From the NCBI RefSeq assembly GCF_029167375.1, contig NZ_JARFTP010000031.1, positions 1 through 48,832 of the forward strand: DNA of 48,832 nt, given 5' to 3'. Made by a program: the position numbers and the translations under genes. Within the stretch, counting starts at the first letter, position 1; the number at the start of each line of letters is the position of its first letter. The stretch is from Tsukamurella sp. 8F (GTDB lineage: Bacteria; Actinomycetota; Actinomycetes; Mycobacteriales; Mycobacteriaceae). Positions 7,441-15,967 of the stretch are shown here, in pieces. Below the pieces are notes generated by a model, which made no database searches, was not told where the DNA came from, and saw only the letters and a program-made list of their open reading frames with translations.

Positions 7441-9245
7441 AGGACGTCGGTGTCGAGCTCGAGCGTCGTGCGATCGAGTCGCGCCAGAAGGTCGAAGTGG
7501 GTGTGCGCCTTGGGGAGTTCGTACACGAAGAAGTATCGGGCGGTGATGCGCTTGCCGCGCGCGAACGCGGAATCGTCTCCGGCGGTCGCGAGGGCCTGGT
7601 CGAGCCACAGCCACGCGAGTACCACCTGGCCGACGCCGTCCAGGTAGGCCGTTGCATTCGCCATCGACAGCGCGGGGTCTCCGGCGCCGCCGAGTGTGGT
7701 GGTCACCTCGACGATCCGACTCGCCGCACGCCGCAGATCCGCTGCGGCCTCGGCGAGCTCGCGATCTCCGGTGTCGGCGCGCTGGGCGGTCGCCTCGAAC
7801 CGGCCGAGCAGAGCACCGAACGTCGCCCCGCCCTTCGCCGGAACCTTCCGGCCGAGCAGATCCAGCCCGTGGATCGCCTTGGCGCCCTCGTGGATGGCGT
7901 TGAGGCGGTTGTCCCGATAGAGCTGCTCGACGTTGTAGTCCCGGGTGTAGCCGTAGCCGCCGTGGATCTGGATCGCGAGATCGCAGGCGACGGTGCCCCA
8001 TTCGGCCGGCCAGCTCTTCGTGATCGGCGTGAGCAGGTCCAGCAGCTGCCCGGCCGCCTCTCGGTCGGCCTCGTCGGGTGCCGAGCGCGCCTCGTCGACC
8101 AGCGACGAACAGAACAGCACCAGCGCCAGACCGCCCTGCGCGTAGGCCTTCTGCGCCAACAGCATCCGTCGTACGTCGGGGTGCTGGACGAGGGGCACCT
8201 GGGGCCCCGTCGGGTCCGAGATGAGGCGACCCTGCACGCGGGTTCTCGCGTACTCGACGGACTGGAGATGCGCGGTGTAGGCGATCGACGACGCGGCGAG
8301 GCCGACTGCGATCCTCGCCTCGTTCATCATCTGGAACATCTGGATCAGGCCGCGGTTCTCGGCGCCGATCAGGTAGCCGGTTGCGCCGCCCTCCTCCTGG
8401 GGGAAGGCGCCGTCGCCGAGCGCCAGCAGGCAGTTCGTGGTGCCCTTGTTGCCCATCTTGTGGTTCAGCGACACCAGCGCCACATCGTTGCGAGCACCTA
8501 TGGATCCGTCCTCCTGGACCAGGTACTTGGGGACGACGAACAGCGAGATGCCCTTCACGCCCTCGGGTGCATCGGGGAGCTTGGCCAGCACGAGATGGAC
8601 GATGTTCTCGGTCATCTCGTGGTCGCCGCCGGTGATCCACATCTTGTTGCCGGTGATCCCGTAGCTGCCGTCGGGGCGGGGTACGGCCCGCGTCGTGATA
8701 TCGGACAACGACGAGCCCGCCTCGGGCTCCGACAGGCACATGGTGCCGGTGAACCGGCCCTCGGTCATCGGCCCGACGAACGTCCGCTGCTGCTCCTCGG
8801 ACCCGAACGAGCGGATCACGTTGGCGTTGCCCAGCGTGAGACCCGCGTATACGGCCGTGGGCACGTTCGCCGCGTGCATCCACGCCCATGCGGCCTTGGC
8901 GACGGTCGCGGGCAGGCCGATGCCGCCACCGTCCGTGGGCAGCTCCCCGAACACCAGACCGGATTCGAAGATGGCGCGCAGGCCCTCGGCGGTCTCGGGC
9001 AGTGTGGTCGCGGTGCCGTCCGCGGCCACAGTCGGCTCGTGCTGGTCGGCGAGCTTGTAGTGGTTCGCCAGCTTCTTCGCTGCGATGTCCGCGGCCAGAT
9101 CGAGCGCCGCATCCAGCGTCTCTCGCGAGTGCTCGGCGAATTCGGGCCTCTCGCAGAGCTTCTCGACCTGTAGCCAGTCGTACAGCAGGAAGTCGATGTC
9201 CCGCGCGTCGAGAAGCGGGTAGGGGGACTGGACGTTCTGCTTCAC
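7437..9245 (-). CDS. Acyl-CoA dehydrogenase, long (about 600-residue) FadE5/DmdC-like class
   Basis: 602-residue FAD-dependent acyl-CoA dehydrogenase. The N-terminal extension (LLDARDIDFLLYDWLQVEKL) is typical of the roughly 600-residue class. The FAD/substrate motif TGTMCLSEPEAGSSLSD lies near residues 165-181 and NKMWITGGDHEM follows. The C-terminal QIHGGYGYTRDYNVEQLYRD and NAIHEGAKAIHG hold the expected catalytic glutamate (HEG). It probably oxidises fatty acyl-CoA or related substrates in beta-oxidation; chain preference cannot be read. GTG start at 9245 with AAGGAG 5 nt upstream. The rhodanese gene overlaps its stop. It lies 136 bp downstream of the SDR-hydrolase-monooxygenase operon on the same strand and may be a separate transcript. 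Confidence 0.92.
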   Translation of the reverse strand: MKQNVQSPYPLLDARDIDFLLYDWLQVEKLCERPEFAEHSRETLDAALDLAADIAAKKLANHYKLADQHEPTVAADGTATTLPETAEGLRAIFESGLVFGELPTDGGGIGLPATVAKAAWAWMHAANVPTAVYAGLTLGNANVIRSFGSEEQQRTFVGPMTEGRFTGTMCLSEPEAGSSLSDITTRAVPRPDGSYGITGNKMWITGGDHEMTENIVHLVLAKLPDAPEGVKGISLFVVPKYLVQEDGSIGARNDVALVSLNHKMGNKGTTNCLLALGDGAFPQEEGGATGYLIGAENRGLIQMFQMMNEARIAVGLAASSIAYTAHLQSVEYARTRVQGRLISDPTGPQVPLVQHPDVRRMLLAQKAYAQGGLALVLFCSSLVDEARSAPDEADREAAGQLLDLLTPITKSWPAEWGTVACDLAIQIHGGYGYTRDYNVEQLYRDNRLNAIHEGAKAIHGLDLLGRKVPAKGGATFGALLGRFEATAQRADTGDRELAEAAADLRRAASRIVEVTTTLGGAGDPALSMANATAYLDGVGQVVLAWLWLDQALATAGDDSAFARGKRITARYFFVYELPKAHTHFDLLARLDRTTLELDTDVL

Positions 9246-9381
9246 AGTGCTCCTTACGGATGGTTCATCCACTTTGGTAGGACCCGGCCGGTCCCGCCCA
9301 CGCTGATGGGCGAGAGACCAGCGATAGGTGACGAATAAGAAGCTATCACCCAATGATGCACGGGTGTAGGAATGTGGTCGC

Positions 9382-10290
9382 TTAGAGCCGCACGTCGTAT
9401 CGGGCTATGAGGCGGACCACCGCGGGCGCGACGTGCCAGGCCAGGTAACCGAGCCGCGATTCCGCGCCGACCAGTACTACGGGCCTGTTCGCCCCGATGC
9501 TGTCGACGATGACGCGCGCCGCACGCTCCGGCGGGTAATTGCGCAGGGAGTAGGCCCGGGCGGCGCGCTGCCGCGAGCGCTCCTGTTCGGTCGCGGAGGC
9601 GCCGGCGTACACGGTCGAGGTGGCGATGTCGGTGTTCACGAACCCCGGACACACGGCGCTCACCCGGATCCGGTGATCCGCCAGGTCGGCACGTACCGAC
9701 TCGGTGAACCCCAGGACCGCCGATTTGGTGGTCGAGTAGGCCACCATCGCTTTGCTCGGCAGGAACGCGGACGCGGACGCGACGTTCAGGATCACCCCAC
9801 CGCTCCCGCGATCCACCATCTGGGCGCCGAAGAGGGTGGTGCCGACGATCACCGAACGCAGGTTGACGTCGATGATCCGATCCCAGTGTTGCTCGTCGGT
9901 CTCGAACAGCCTTCCGGCCATACCGATACCGGCGTTGTTGACCAGGATGTCGACCGTCCCGATGAGCGTGCGGACCTCGTCGGCGAGGGCGACCATCGCG
10001 CCCCGGTCGGCGACGTCGACCGCGCGGGGTACCGCCCGCGCCCCTGCCGCCTCTACCGCAGCGACGGTGCCGGTGAGCCGATCGGTGTCCAGGTCCACGA
10101 GGACCAGCGTGTGCGCCCCGCGGCGCGCGAGTTCCGTGGCGGTCGCCCTCCCGATCCCCGCCCCCGCGCCGGTGACCAGGGCGATCCGTTCGCGAACAGG
10201 ATCGGTCCAGCTCAGGATCGAGTTGCCGGGAAGGGCGCGGGCGAGAACGCCGCGCGCGGTGTCGGCCGCGCGGCCGAGTACATAAGTCAC
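9382..10290 (-). CDS. Short-chain dehydrogenase/reductase (classical SDR)
   Basis: 302-residue NAD(P)-dependent oxidoreductase with a Rossmann fold. It shows the cofactor motif TGAGAGIG near residue 40, the NNAGIG motif, and a catalytic Ser-Tyr-Lys set in SASAFLPSKAMVAYSTTKSA. The N-terminal 30 residues and hydrophobic C-terminus (LAWHVAPAVVRLIARY) suggest membrane association, as in many mycobacterial SDRs. The GTG start at 10290 overlaps the upstream gene's stop by 4 nt (GTGA). It is the third gene of a tightly coupled trio with a flavin monooxygenase and a di-iron-like protein, which suggests oxidation or reduction of an alcohol/ketone intermediate feeding or following the monooxygenase. 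The substrate is unknown. Confidence 0.9.
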   Translation of the reverse strand: MTYVLGRAADTARGVLARALPGNSILSWTDPVRERIALVTGAGAGIGRATATELARRGAHTLVLVDLDTDRLTGTVAAVEAAGARAVPRAVDVADRGAMVALADEVRTLIGTVDILVNNAGIGMAGRLFETDEQHWDRIIDVNLRSVIVGTTLFGAQMVDRGSGGVILNVASASAFLPSKAMVAYSTTKSAVLGFTESVRADLADHRIRVSAVCPGFVNTDIATSTVYAGASATEQERSRQRAARAYSLRNYPPERAARVIVDSIGANRPVVLVGAESRLGYLAWHVAPAVVRLIARYDVRL

Positions 10291-11186
10291 GCTGCGGCCC
10301 TTCGTGCAGCGGGTGACGTCGCCAGGTAGGCGACCGCCTGCGCCGTCGAGCCGACGGTGGCCGGGTCGAACCGGGGATCGAAGTACAGCAGCGTGTACCT
10401 CACGACCGATCTGACCTTCGGCAGGATGTTGCGGTGACTCCCCCTGAGGTATTCGAACCACAGCCGGGGGTAGGACATCGACAGGTTCGGGTCCTCGTGG
10501 CACACGAAGCGCGCGGCCCGGTGTAGGACCGCGAGCAGGGCGACTACGACGATCACCATCGCGCGACACCGATGCAGATAGCTGGGGTCGAAGTACATGG
10601 CCACGTCGTGGGCCACGCTGCGGTGCTCGACCTCCTCCGCACCGTGCCACCGGCAGATGTCCGCCATGGTCGGATCGACGTCGTACTCGTCCCAAGCGCA
10701 GTTGAGGACGAAGTCCCCCAGGATGGCCGTGTAGTGCTCGATCGCGGCGACCAACCACAGCCGCTGCACCATGTCGTTGTACCGCGCCCTGTCCGACTTC
10801 TGCGAGCGCGGGGCGAGGATCTTGCGGAAGATGTACTCGACCTGCCGCAGCGCCGGCCCGGTGTCGATCCCGCGGGCCTCGAGGAACTCTCCCACGGCCT
10901 TGTCGTGGGATTCCGCGTGCATCGCCTCCTGGCCGATGAAGCCCCGCATCGCGGTGGCGAGTTCCTCGTCCTTCACGAAGGGCAGAGCCTCGTTGAAGAC
11001 CTCGCAGAACCAGCGCTCGCCCTCGGGCAGGACGAGATGGAGGATGCAGCAGATGTCCGACGCGACAGGCTCTCCGGCGATCCAGTGCAGTGGAGTACGC
11101 GACCAGTCGAAGGTGACGTTACGCGCGTGCAGTTCGACGCCCAGTGGCTCGAGTGCCTGCCGCTGTGCTTGCTCGTCCGCGGTCAT
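10287..11186 (-). CDS. PF10118-type 'metal-dependent hydrolase' with a di-iron carboxylate motif
   Basis: 299-residue protein of the family annotated as predicted metal-dependent hydrolase (COG3687/PF10118). The sequence shows a ferritin-like ligand series: Glu57, Glu87-x-x-His90 (QEAMH), Glu150 (AAIEHYT) and Glu185-x-x-His188 (EEVEH). The first pair is 30 residues apart and the second 35, the E...ExxH...E...ExxH layout of di-iron oxygenases and desaturases. This makes an oxidative role more likely than hydrolysis, although that is my inference. A hydrophobic helix near residue 210 may anchor it to the membrane. The ATG at 11186 overlaps the monooxygenase stop (ATGA) and its own stop overlaps the SDR start, so all three are translated as a coupled unit. 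Confidence 0.85.
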   Translation of the reverse strand: MTADEQAQRQALEPLGVELHARNVTFDWSRTPLHWIAGEPVASDICCILHLVLPEGERWFCEVFNEALPFVKDEELATAMRGFIGQEAMHAESHDKAVGEFLEARGIDTGPALRQVEYIFRKILAPRSQKSDRARYNDMVQRLWLVAAIEHYTAILGDFVLNCAWDEYDVDPTMADICRWHGAEEVEHRSVAHDVAMYFDPSYLHRCRAMVIVVVALLAVLHRAARFVCHEDPNLSMSYPRLWFEYLRGSHRNILPKVRSVVRYTLLYFDPRFDPATVGSTAQAVAYLATSPAARRAAA

Positions 11187-12715
11187 CTGCCGGTCCCCGC
11201 TGTCGCGCCCTCCGCAGGGCTTCCGTCGGCTGCGCTGGCGGACTCGAAGGCGAAATCGCTGAGCGGGAAGCGCCGCGCATCGCGCTGCGCTCCGGCCACC
11301 GAGCTCGGTCGCAGCAGGGTCGCCTCGCCGTGTGGATCGAAGTAGTAGCTGTGGCTGCCTGCGCATCGGCCCACCTGGAACACCGAGCGTTCCAGCCGGT
11401 GACTCATGCGATCGAGGAAGCGTTCGTTCGCCGCCTCGGTGACCTCGACCGTGTCGGCGCCGCGGCGTCGTGCCTCGGTGAACAGCCTGCGCAGCATCAC
11501 CATCTGCGCCTCGATCGTCCAGAAGTAGGACAGCCCGGTGTACGAGTACGGGCTGTGCAGCGAGAAGAAGTTGGGGAACCGCGGTATGGCGAGGCCCTCG
11601 TAGGCCTGGAATCGGTTGTCGCGCCACCACGCGCCGAGATCGCGACCACCCCGACCGATCACCTCGATAGCGGGGAAGTTCTTCTCCCACAACGAGAAAC
11701 CGGTGGCGAGTACCAGCACGTCGAGTTCGGTGACGCTGCCGTCACCGGTGACGATCCCCTCGGGACGCACCTCCGTGATCGTCTCGGTCTCGAGTGTGAC
11801 GGACTCGCGGGCGAAGGTCGGGAAATAGGAGTTCGAGAACGTCGGTCGCTTACAGCCGAACGAGTAGTGCGGCGTGAGGGCGCGCCTGGTCTCGGCGTCG
11901 CGGACCTGTGCGAACATGTGCGCCTTGGCTAGTAGCGCCGCGATCGAGTTGAATCCGCGGCCGTACTTGTAGTTGAGCACTCCGACCGTGGACAGCACCT
12001 CCAGTGCGGTGCCGTTCGCGGCGCGCGCGGCGCGCTGCGTCATCGGCAGCGCCGAGAACAGGCGCTGGAGCGCGCCGGGCACGGGGAAGTCGACCTTGGG
12101 GACGACCCAGATCGGCGTGCGCTGGAACACGGTGAGGTGGCCGGCGCGCTTCGCCAATTCGGGGATCAGCTGCACACCCGTGGCGCCGGTCCCGATGATG
12201 CCGATGCGCTTCCCGTCGAGCTCGACCGTGTCGTCCCACTGTGCGCTGTGCACGACGTCGCCGGCGAAGGTCTCGATGCCGTCGATATCGGGCAGCTTGG
12301 GCTGCGACAGGAAGCCGGTCGCAGTGATGAGGTACCGGGTGCGGAGCACCTCGCCGCCGGCCACGGTCACCTCCCATTCGGAGGCGTCGGCGTCCCATAC
12401 GGCACGCGTCGCCTCGACATCGAACCGCATGTGTCGCACCAGGTCGTATTCGTCGGCGACGTGCAGGGCGTACGCCTTGAGCTCGGAGCCCGGCGCATAC
12501 AGCCGTGACCAGCCCGGGTTCGGCTCGAACGAATACGAGTACGTCACCGATGCGATGTCCACGGACAGCCCGGGGTAGTGGTTCACGTGCCAGGTGCCGC
12601 CCAGGTCGGACTCGCGCTCGAGGATCACCAGATCATCGATACCCATCCGCTTCAGCTCGATCGCGGCGCCCATACCGCCGAATCCCGCCCCGATGATGAT
12701 CACGTCATGTGTCAT
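11183..12715 (-). CDS. Flavin-containing monooxygenase, Baeyer-Villiger type
   Basis: 510-residue class B flavoprotein monooxygenase. The FAD Rossmann motif GAGFGGMG is at residues 9-16, the Baeyer-Villiger fingerprint FxGxxxHxxxW at 150-160 (FAGDVVHSAQW), and the NADPH motif GTGATG at 175-180. These features indicate insertion of oxygen into ketones to give esters or lactones, or related S/N-oxygenation. It is the first gene of a minus-strand operon (monooxygenase, di-iron-like protein, SDR) with 4-nt overlaps. A GGGAG Shine-Dalgarno precedes the ATG at 12715. A TetR gene is divergent across a 147-bp region carrying a palindromic operator, so induction by a hydrophobic substrate is the likely control. 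Confidence 0.93.
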   Translation of the reverse strand: MTHDVIIIGAGFGGMGAAIELKRMGIDDLVILERESDLGGTWHVNHYPGLSVDIASVTYSYSFEPNPGWSRLYAPGSELKAYALHVADEYDLVRHMRFDVEATRAVWDADASEWEVTVAGGEVLRTRYLITATGFLSQPKLPDIDGIETFAGDVVHSAQWDDTVELDGKRIGIIGTGATGVQLIPELAKRAGHLTVFQRTPIWVVPKVDFPVPGALQRLFSALPMTQRAARAANGTALEVLSTVGVLNYKYGRGFNSIAALLAKAHMFAQVRDAETRRALTPHYSFGCKRPTFSNSYFPTFARESVTLETETITEVRPEGIVTGDGSVTELDVLVLATGFSLWEKNFPAIEVIGRGGRDLGAWWRDNRFQAYEGLAIPRFPNFFSLHSPYSYTGLSYFWTIEAQMVMLRRLFTEARRRGADTVEVTEAANERFLDRMSHRLERSVFQVGRCAGSHSYYFDPHGEATLLRPSSVAGAQRDARRFPLSDFAFESASAADGSPAEGATAGTGR

Positions 12716-12801
12716 GCCGTCTCGAACTCCCTTGTCGTTGCCGGCAGGCGCACCCCATCGTTCGGTGACGCCCGTGGCGCGTCGTTCCGTGCCGCCACGG
12801 C

Positions 12802-12823
12802 GCGGAATGACGTGTCATTCCGC
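12802..12823. promoter_or_regulatory. Palindromic TetR operator between monooxygenase operon and tetR
   Basis: Perfect inverted repeat with 10-bp arms GCGGAATGAC (12802-12811) and GTCATTCCGC (12814-12823) separated by GT. A third half-site, GTCGTTCCG, lies at 12781-12789. The site is about 40 bp upstream of the tetR start and about 85 bp upstream of the monooxygenase start, as expected for a TetR dimer repressing both directions. Confidence 0.7.
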
Positions 12824-12862
12824 CGACGATAGCGCGGAACCGAGCGGCTACGCTAGGGCCCC

Positions 12863-13495
12863 ATGGCGACCCCAACGGCGACGACCGCGACAGAGCGCAA
12901 GGCCGAACTCCGGGAATCGATCGTCTCCGCTGCCTTCGACGAGTTCGCGCACCGCGGCTACCACAACACGTCCATCGCCGACATCGCGCGACGCCTGGGA
13001 ATCGGCCACGGCACGTTCTACCGGTACTTCGAGAACAAGCGGGACATCCTCGACCACGTGGTGAGCGACACCGTGGAGAAGATCACGGAGGTGTTGACCG
13101 AGCAGGAGACACCCGATGAGGCGACGACGCTGGCCGAGTACCGGCAACAGTCCGACCGTATCGCCCGGGCGCTGCAGGAGATCTTCCTCGCGGACCACCG
13201 CCTGATCCGGATACTGCTGTTCGAGTCCACCGGCATCGATCGCGAGCTCACGGAACGGCTCACGGGTCTTCTGGACACGGCGGCGACTCTGACCCGCGAA
13301 TATCTCGAGAACGGCGTCGAGCGCCGGTTCCTCCGCCCCGACCTCGATACCCAGAACACGGCCCGCGCGATCAACGGGATGATCCTCGCCGGCGCGCTGC
13401 ACGGGCTCTCCTCGCCGGAGATCGTCGATACGTTCCCGGCGGCGGTGTCGACCCTGGTGTTCGGGTCGATCGCCGCCGGCTCCGAGGACGGCTGA
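12863..13495 (+). CDS. TetR-family transcriptional regulator
   Basis: 210-residue repressor with an N-terminal HTH (ELRESIVSAAFDEFAHRGYHN, then TSIADIARRLGIGHGTFYRYF, about residues 15-62) and a variable C-terminal ligand-binding domain rich in helices. Its divergent position and the palindrome at 12802-12823 indicate that it controls itself and the monooxygenase operon. The ATG at 12863 is probably leaderless: a TACGCT -10 hexamer ends 8 nt upstream (12849-12854) and no Shine-Dalgarno is present. The ABC1 kinase gene follows after 5 nt and is likely co-transcribed. The ligand is unknown. Confidence 0.92.
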   Translation: MATPTATTATERKAELRESIVSAAFDEFAHRGYHNTSIADIARRLGIGHGTFYRYFENKRDILDHVVSDTVEKITEVLTEQETPDEATTLAEYRQQSDRIARALQEIFLADHRLIRILLFESTGIDRELTERLTGLLDTAATLTREYLENGVERRFLRPDLDTQNTARAINGMILAGALHGLSSPEIVDTFPAAVSTLVFGSIAAGSEDG

Positions 13496-13500
13496 CGGCG

Positions 13501-14832
13501 GTGGGTTCCGACGACCACGCCGAGCGCGCCACGCGTCTGCGACGCGGGGCCCGACTGGGTGCGGCGGCCGCCCGGCACGCCGTCGACGGCGTCGGCGGAC
13601 GCGGAGCCGACATGGACGACCGGGCCGCGATCCGCGCGGCAGGTCGTCTGGTCGCCGTCCTCGGCGACATGCGCGGCGCGGCGATGAAGCTGGGCCAGAC
13701 GCTGGCCACCGTCGATCTCGGCCTGGTGCCCCCACACGCCCAGCCCGAGTTCGCCGCAAGGCTCGCGGAGCTCACGGATCGCGCCCCGGCGGCGGCCTTC
13801 GAGGACGTCCTGCCCATCCTCGAGGAGGACTGCCCGATAAGCGCGTTCGCCGACATCGACCCCGAGCCGTTCGCTGCGGCGTCGATCGGGCAGGTGCATC
13901 GCGGCCGCACACGGGACGGCCGCGAGGTCGTACTGAAGGTGCAGTATCCGGACATCGAGACGCTGATCCGCGCGGACCTGAAGAATCTCGCCTTGTTCCT
14001 GCGGCTGTGGCGTGGACGCCGGGCGGAGCTGCTCCGGGCGGAGGAGGTGCTCGCCGAGATCAACGCGACGATCCTCTGCGAGCTCGACTACCCCGCCGAG
14101 TGCGCAGCACAGGAGTCGGCGGCTCGGCGCTACGCCGGACACCCGTTCATCCGTGTACCGGCGCCGCTGCCGCAGTTGTCCGGGCGCCGGGTGCTCGTCA
14201 CCGAGTACTGTCCGGGCGAGCGCTTCGGAACGCTCGCATCCGCGCCCGAGGCCGAACGGAATCGCGCGGCCGAGATCGTGCATCGCTTCTACGTCGGCGG
14301 TATCTTCCGGGACGGCGAGTTCTGTGGTGACCCCCACCCCGGCAACGTGCTGGTGTGCGACGACGGCAGGCTCGCCTTCCTCGACTACGGCCTGTACAAG
14401 CGTCTCGGACGTGACGACGTCGCGTTCCAGCGTGACTGTTTCCGGGCGGCGGCCGAGCGGCGCGCCGATGATCTGCTGGCGATGCTCCGCGGCGTGGGTG
14501 CGGTCACGGGCCGCGGTCCCGACCCGGCCCGGCTGCTGGAGTACTTCCGTGCGGCGGGGCCGTGGCATCTCGACGATCACATCCTGCACATCGACGCGGA
14601 AACCGTCCGCCGTGCGGCCGCCGCAGCGACCAGGCCACCGGAGTCGGAGCCGCCACTCGTGCTGCCTGCCGGGCACACGTTCTCCCGCCGCGCGGAGGTG
14701 CTGGCGTTCGGGCTCGTGGCCCGCCTGGACGCGACGGCCGACTGGCACCGGATCTGCCGCGAGTGGGTGTACGGCGATGCGCCGAGTACGGTCCTGGGCC
14801 GCGAGCACGAGCGCTGGGCGGCGGCGCGCTGA
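13501..14832 (+). CDS. ABC1/ADCK (UbiB-like) atypical kinase
   Basis: 443-residue member of the ABC1/COQ8/UbiB family. It shows the family's KxGQ motif (MKLGQTLAT, residues 62-70), the Ala-rich nucleotide loop AAASIGQVH replacing the glycine loop, a catalytic-loop GDPHPGNV and a LDYG metal-binding motif (LDFG in most relatives). Members support quinone lipid synthesis or transport in the membrane. In this menaquinone-rich neighbourhood that role is attractive but inferred. GTG start at 13501, 5 nt after the tetR stop. It converges on menE with only 4 bp between stop codons, so no independent terminator separates them. Confidence 0.88.
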   Translation: MGSDDHAERATRLRRGARLGAAAARHAVDGVGGRGADMDDRAAIRAAGRLVAVLGDMRGAAMKLGQTLATVDLGLVPPHAQPEFAARLAELTDRAPAAAFEDVLPILEEDCPISAFADIDPEPFAAASIGQVHRGRTRDGREVVLKVQYPDIETLIRADLKNLALFLRLWRGRRAELLRAEEVLAEINATILCELDYPAECAAQESAARRYAGHPFIRVPAPLPQLSGRRVLVTEYCPGERFGTLASAPEAERNRAAEIVHRFYVGGIFRDGEFCGDPHPGNVLVCDDGRLAFLDYGLYKRLGRDDVAFQRDCFRAAAERRADDLLAMLRGVGAVTGRGPDPARLLEYFRAAGPWHLDDHILHIDAETVRRAAAAATRPPESEPPLVLPAGHTFSRRAEVLAFGLVARLDATADWHRICREWVYGDAPSTVLGREHERWAAAR

Positions 14833-14836
14833 GCCG

Positions 14837-15967
14837 CTATCGGCCGCCGAAGCGTTCGACCAGGGCCCGCCTGTCGATCTTGCCCGGTCCACGGCGCGGG
14901 AGCTCGTCGACGTGGAACACCTCGCGAGGCGCGGCGGTCCGATCGAGCGTCGCGGTCACCGTTTCCCGCAGTTCGTCGAGGGTCGCCGACCCGACGACGG
15001 CGGCTACGACCCGCTGTCCCAGGCGCGGATCGGGCAGCCCGAACACCGCGACCTCCCGCACCCCGGGCGCACCCGCAAGCGCGGTCTCGACGACCTGGGG
15101 GAGCACCGTCAGGCCGCCGGTCGAGATGGCCTCGTCGAGCCGCCCCGTCACCGACAGGACCCCCTCGGTGCTGAGCGCGCCCGCATCGTCGGTCCGGAAC
15201 CAGCCGCTCCGTGCGAACGCGGGGTGATCGGGACGGCCCCGGTAGCCGAGGGCGACGGTGGCCCCGCCCAGCCAGACGCGGGAATCGCCGTCCAGGGCCA
15301 CGCGCACGCCGGGCAGCGCGAGGCCGTCGTATACGCAGCCACCGCACGTCTCGCTCATACCGTAGGTGCGGACCATGCGTACGCCCGCGGCGAGCGCGGC
15401 CTCGCGGACCGGCGGCGGGCATGCGGCGCCGCCGATGAGTACGCCGTCGAACTCCGCTAGGACGGCCGTCGCGGCCGGGTCCGCGAGAACCTTGATGAGC
15501 TGGGTGGGGACCAGGGAGACGTACCGCCGGGGGGCCGTCATGCGGGTCATGCCGTCCTCCAGCGACGACGGTGCGAAGCCCTCGGCCACATCGATTCCTA
15601 CGGGGGTGTACCCGGCGCCGAGCGAGCGCAGCATGACCTGCACCCCCGCGACGTGGTGCGGAGGCATGGCGAGCAGCCACTGCCCGGCTCCGCCGAGCCG
15701 TTCGTGCGTGCCGGACGCGCTTGCGAGCAGGGCCTCGTGCGTGAGCATCGCGCCCTTCGGGGTGCCGGTCGTGCCGGACGTCGCGACGACGAGAGCGGCG
15801 CGGTCGTCGATGGGCGAGCCGGCCCCGAGGGCGTTCGTGAGCCGGGCGGCCTCACGCGGGTCGCGAGCGGGGACGGGCAGCAACGCCGGCGCGGCGCCGT
15901 CCAGGAGTGCGGTGAGGCCGGACAGGGCCGACTCGACGGTGTCGATCGGCAGGGGAGTGAGATTCAC
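14837..15967 (-). CDS. menE: o-Succinylbenzoate-CoA ligase MenE
   Basis: 376-residue ANL-superfamily ligase that activates o-succinylbenzoate with ATP and CoA for menaquinone synthesis. The P-loop TSGTTGTPKG is at residues 63-72. Other hallmarks are MPPHHVAGVQV, RTYGMSETCGG, the TDD/GRLDE hinge, and the C-terminal lysine in RRGPGKIDRRAL. It is short for an ANL enzyme but normal for actinobacterial MenE. Start GTG at 15967, overlapping the stop of the DUF3349 gene by 4 nt (GTGA). This menE-DUF3349-membrane protein-pitA run matches Rv0542c-Rv0545c in M. tuberculosis, a strong positional argument for the assignment. Confidence 0.93.
   Translation of the reverse strand: MNLTPLPIDTVESALSGLTALLDGAAPALLPVPARDPREAARLTNALGAGSPIDDRAALVVATSGTTGTPKGAMLTHEALLASASGTHERLGGAGQWLLAMPPHHVAGVQVMLRSLGAGYTPVGIDVAEGFAPSSLEDGMTRMTAPRRYVSLVPTQLIKVLADPAATAVLAEFDGVLIGGAACPPPVREAALAAGVRMVRTYGMSETCGGCVYDGLALPGVRVALDGDSRVWLGGATVALGYRGRPDHPAFARSGWFRTDDAGALSTEGVLSVTGRLDEAISTGGLTVLPQVVETALAGAPGVREVAVFGLPDPRLGQRVVAAVVGSATLDELRETVTATLDRTAAPREVFHVDELPRRGPGKIDRRALVERFGGR

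Noticed and set aside
9331-9352. GGTGA...TCACC inverted repeat before the acyl-CoA dehydrogenase
   Set aside because: Only 5-bp arms with a 14-bp gap; too weak to call an operator.
13018-14892. Minus-strand 624-codon open frame over tetR and the ABC1 kinase
   Set aside because: Antisense shadow in high-GC DNA; both plus-strand genes have family motifs.
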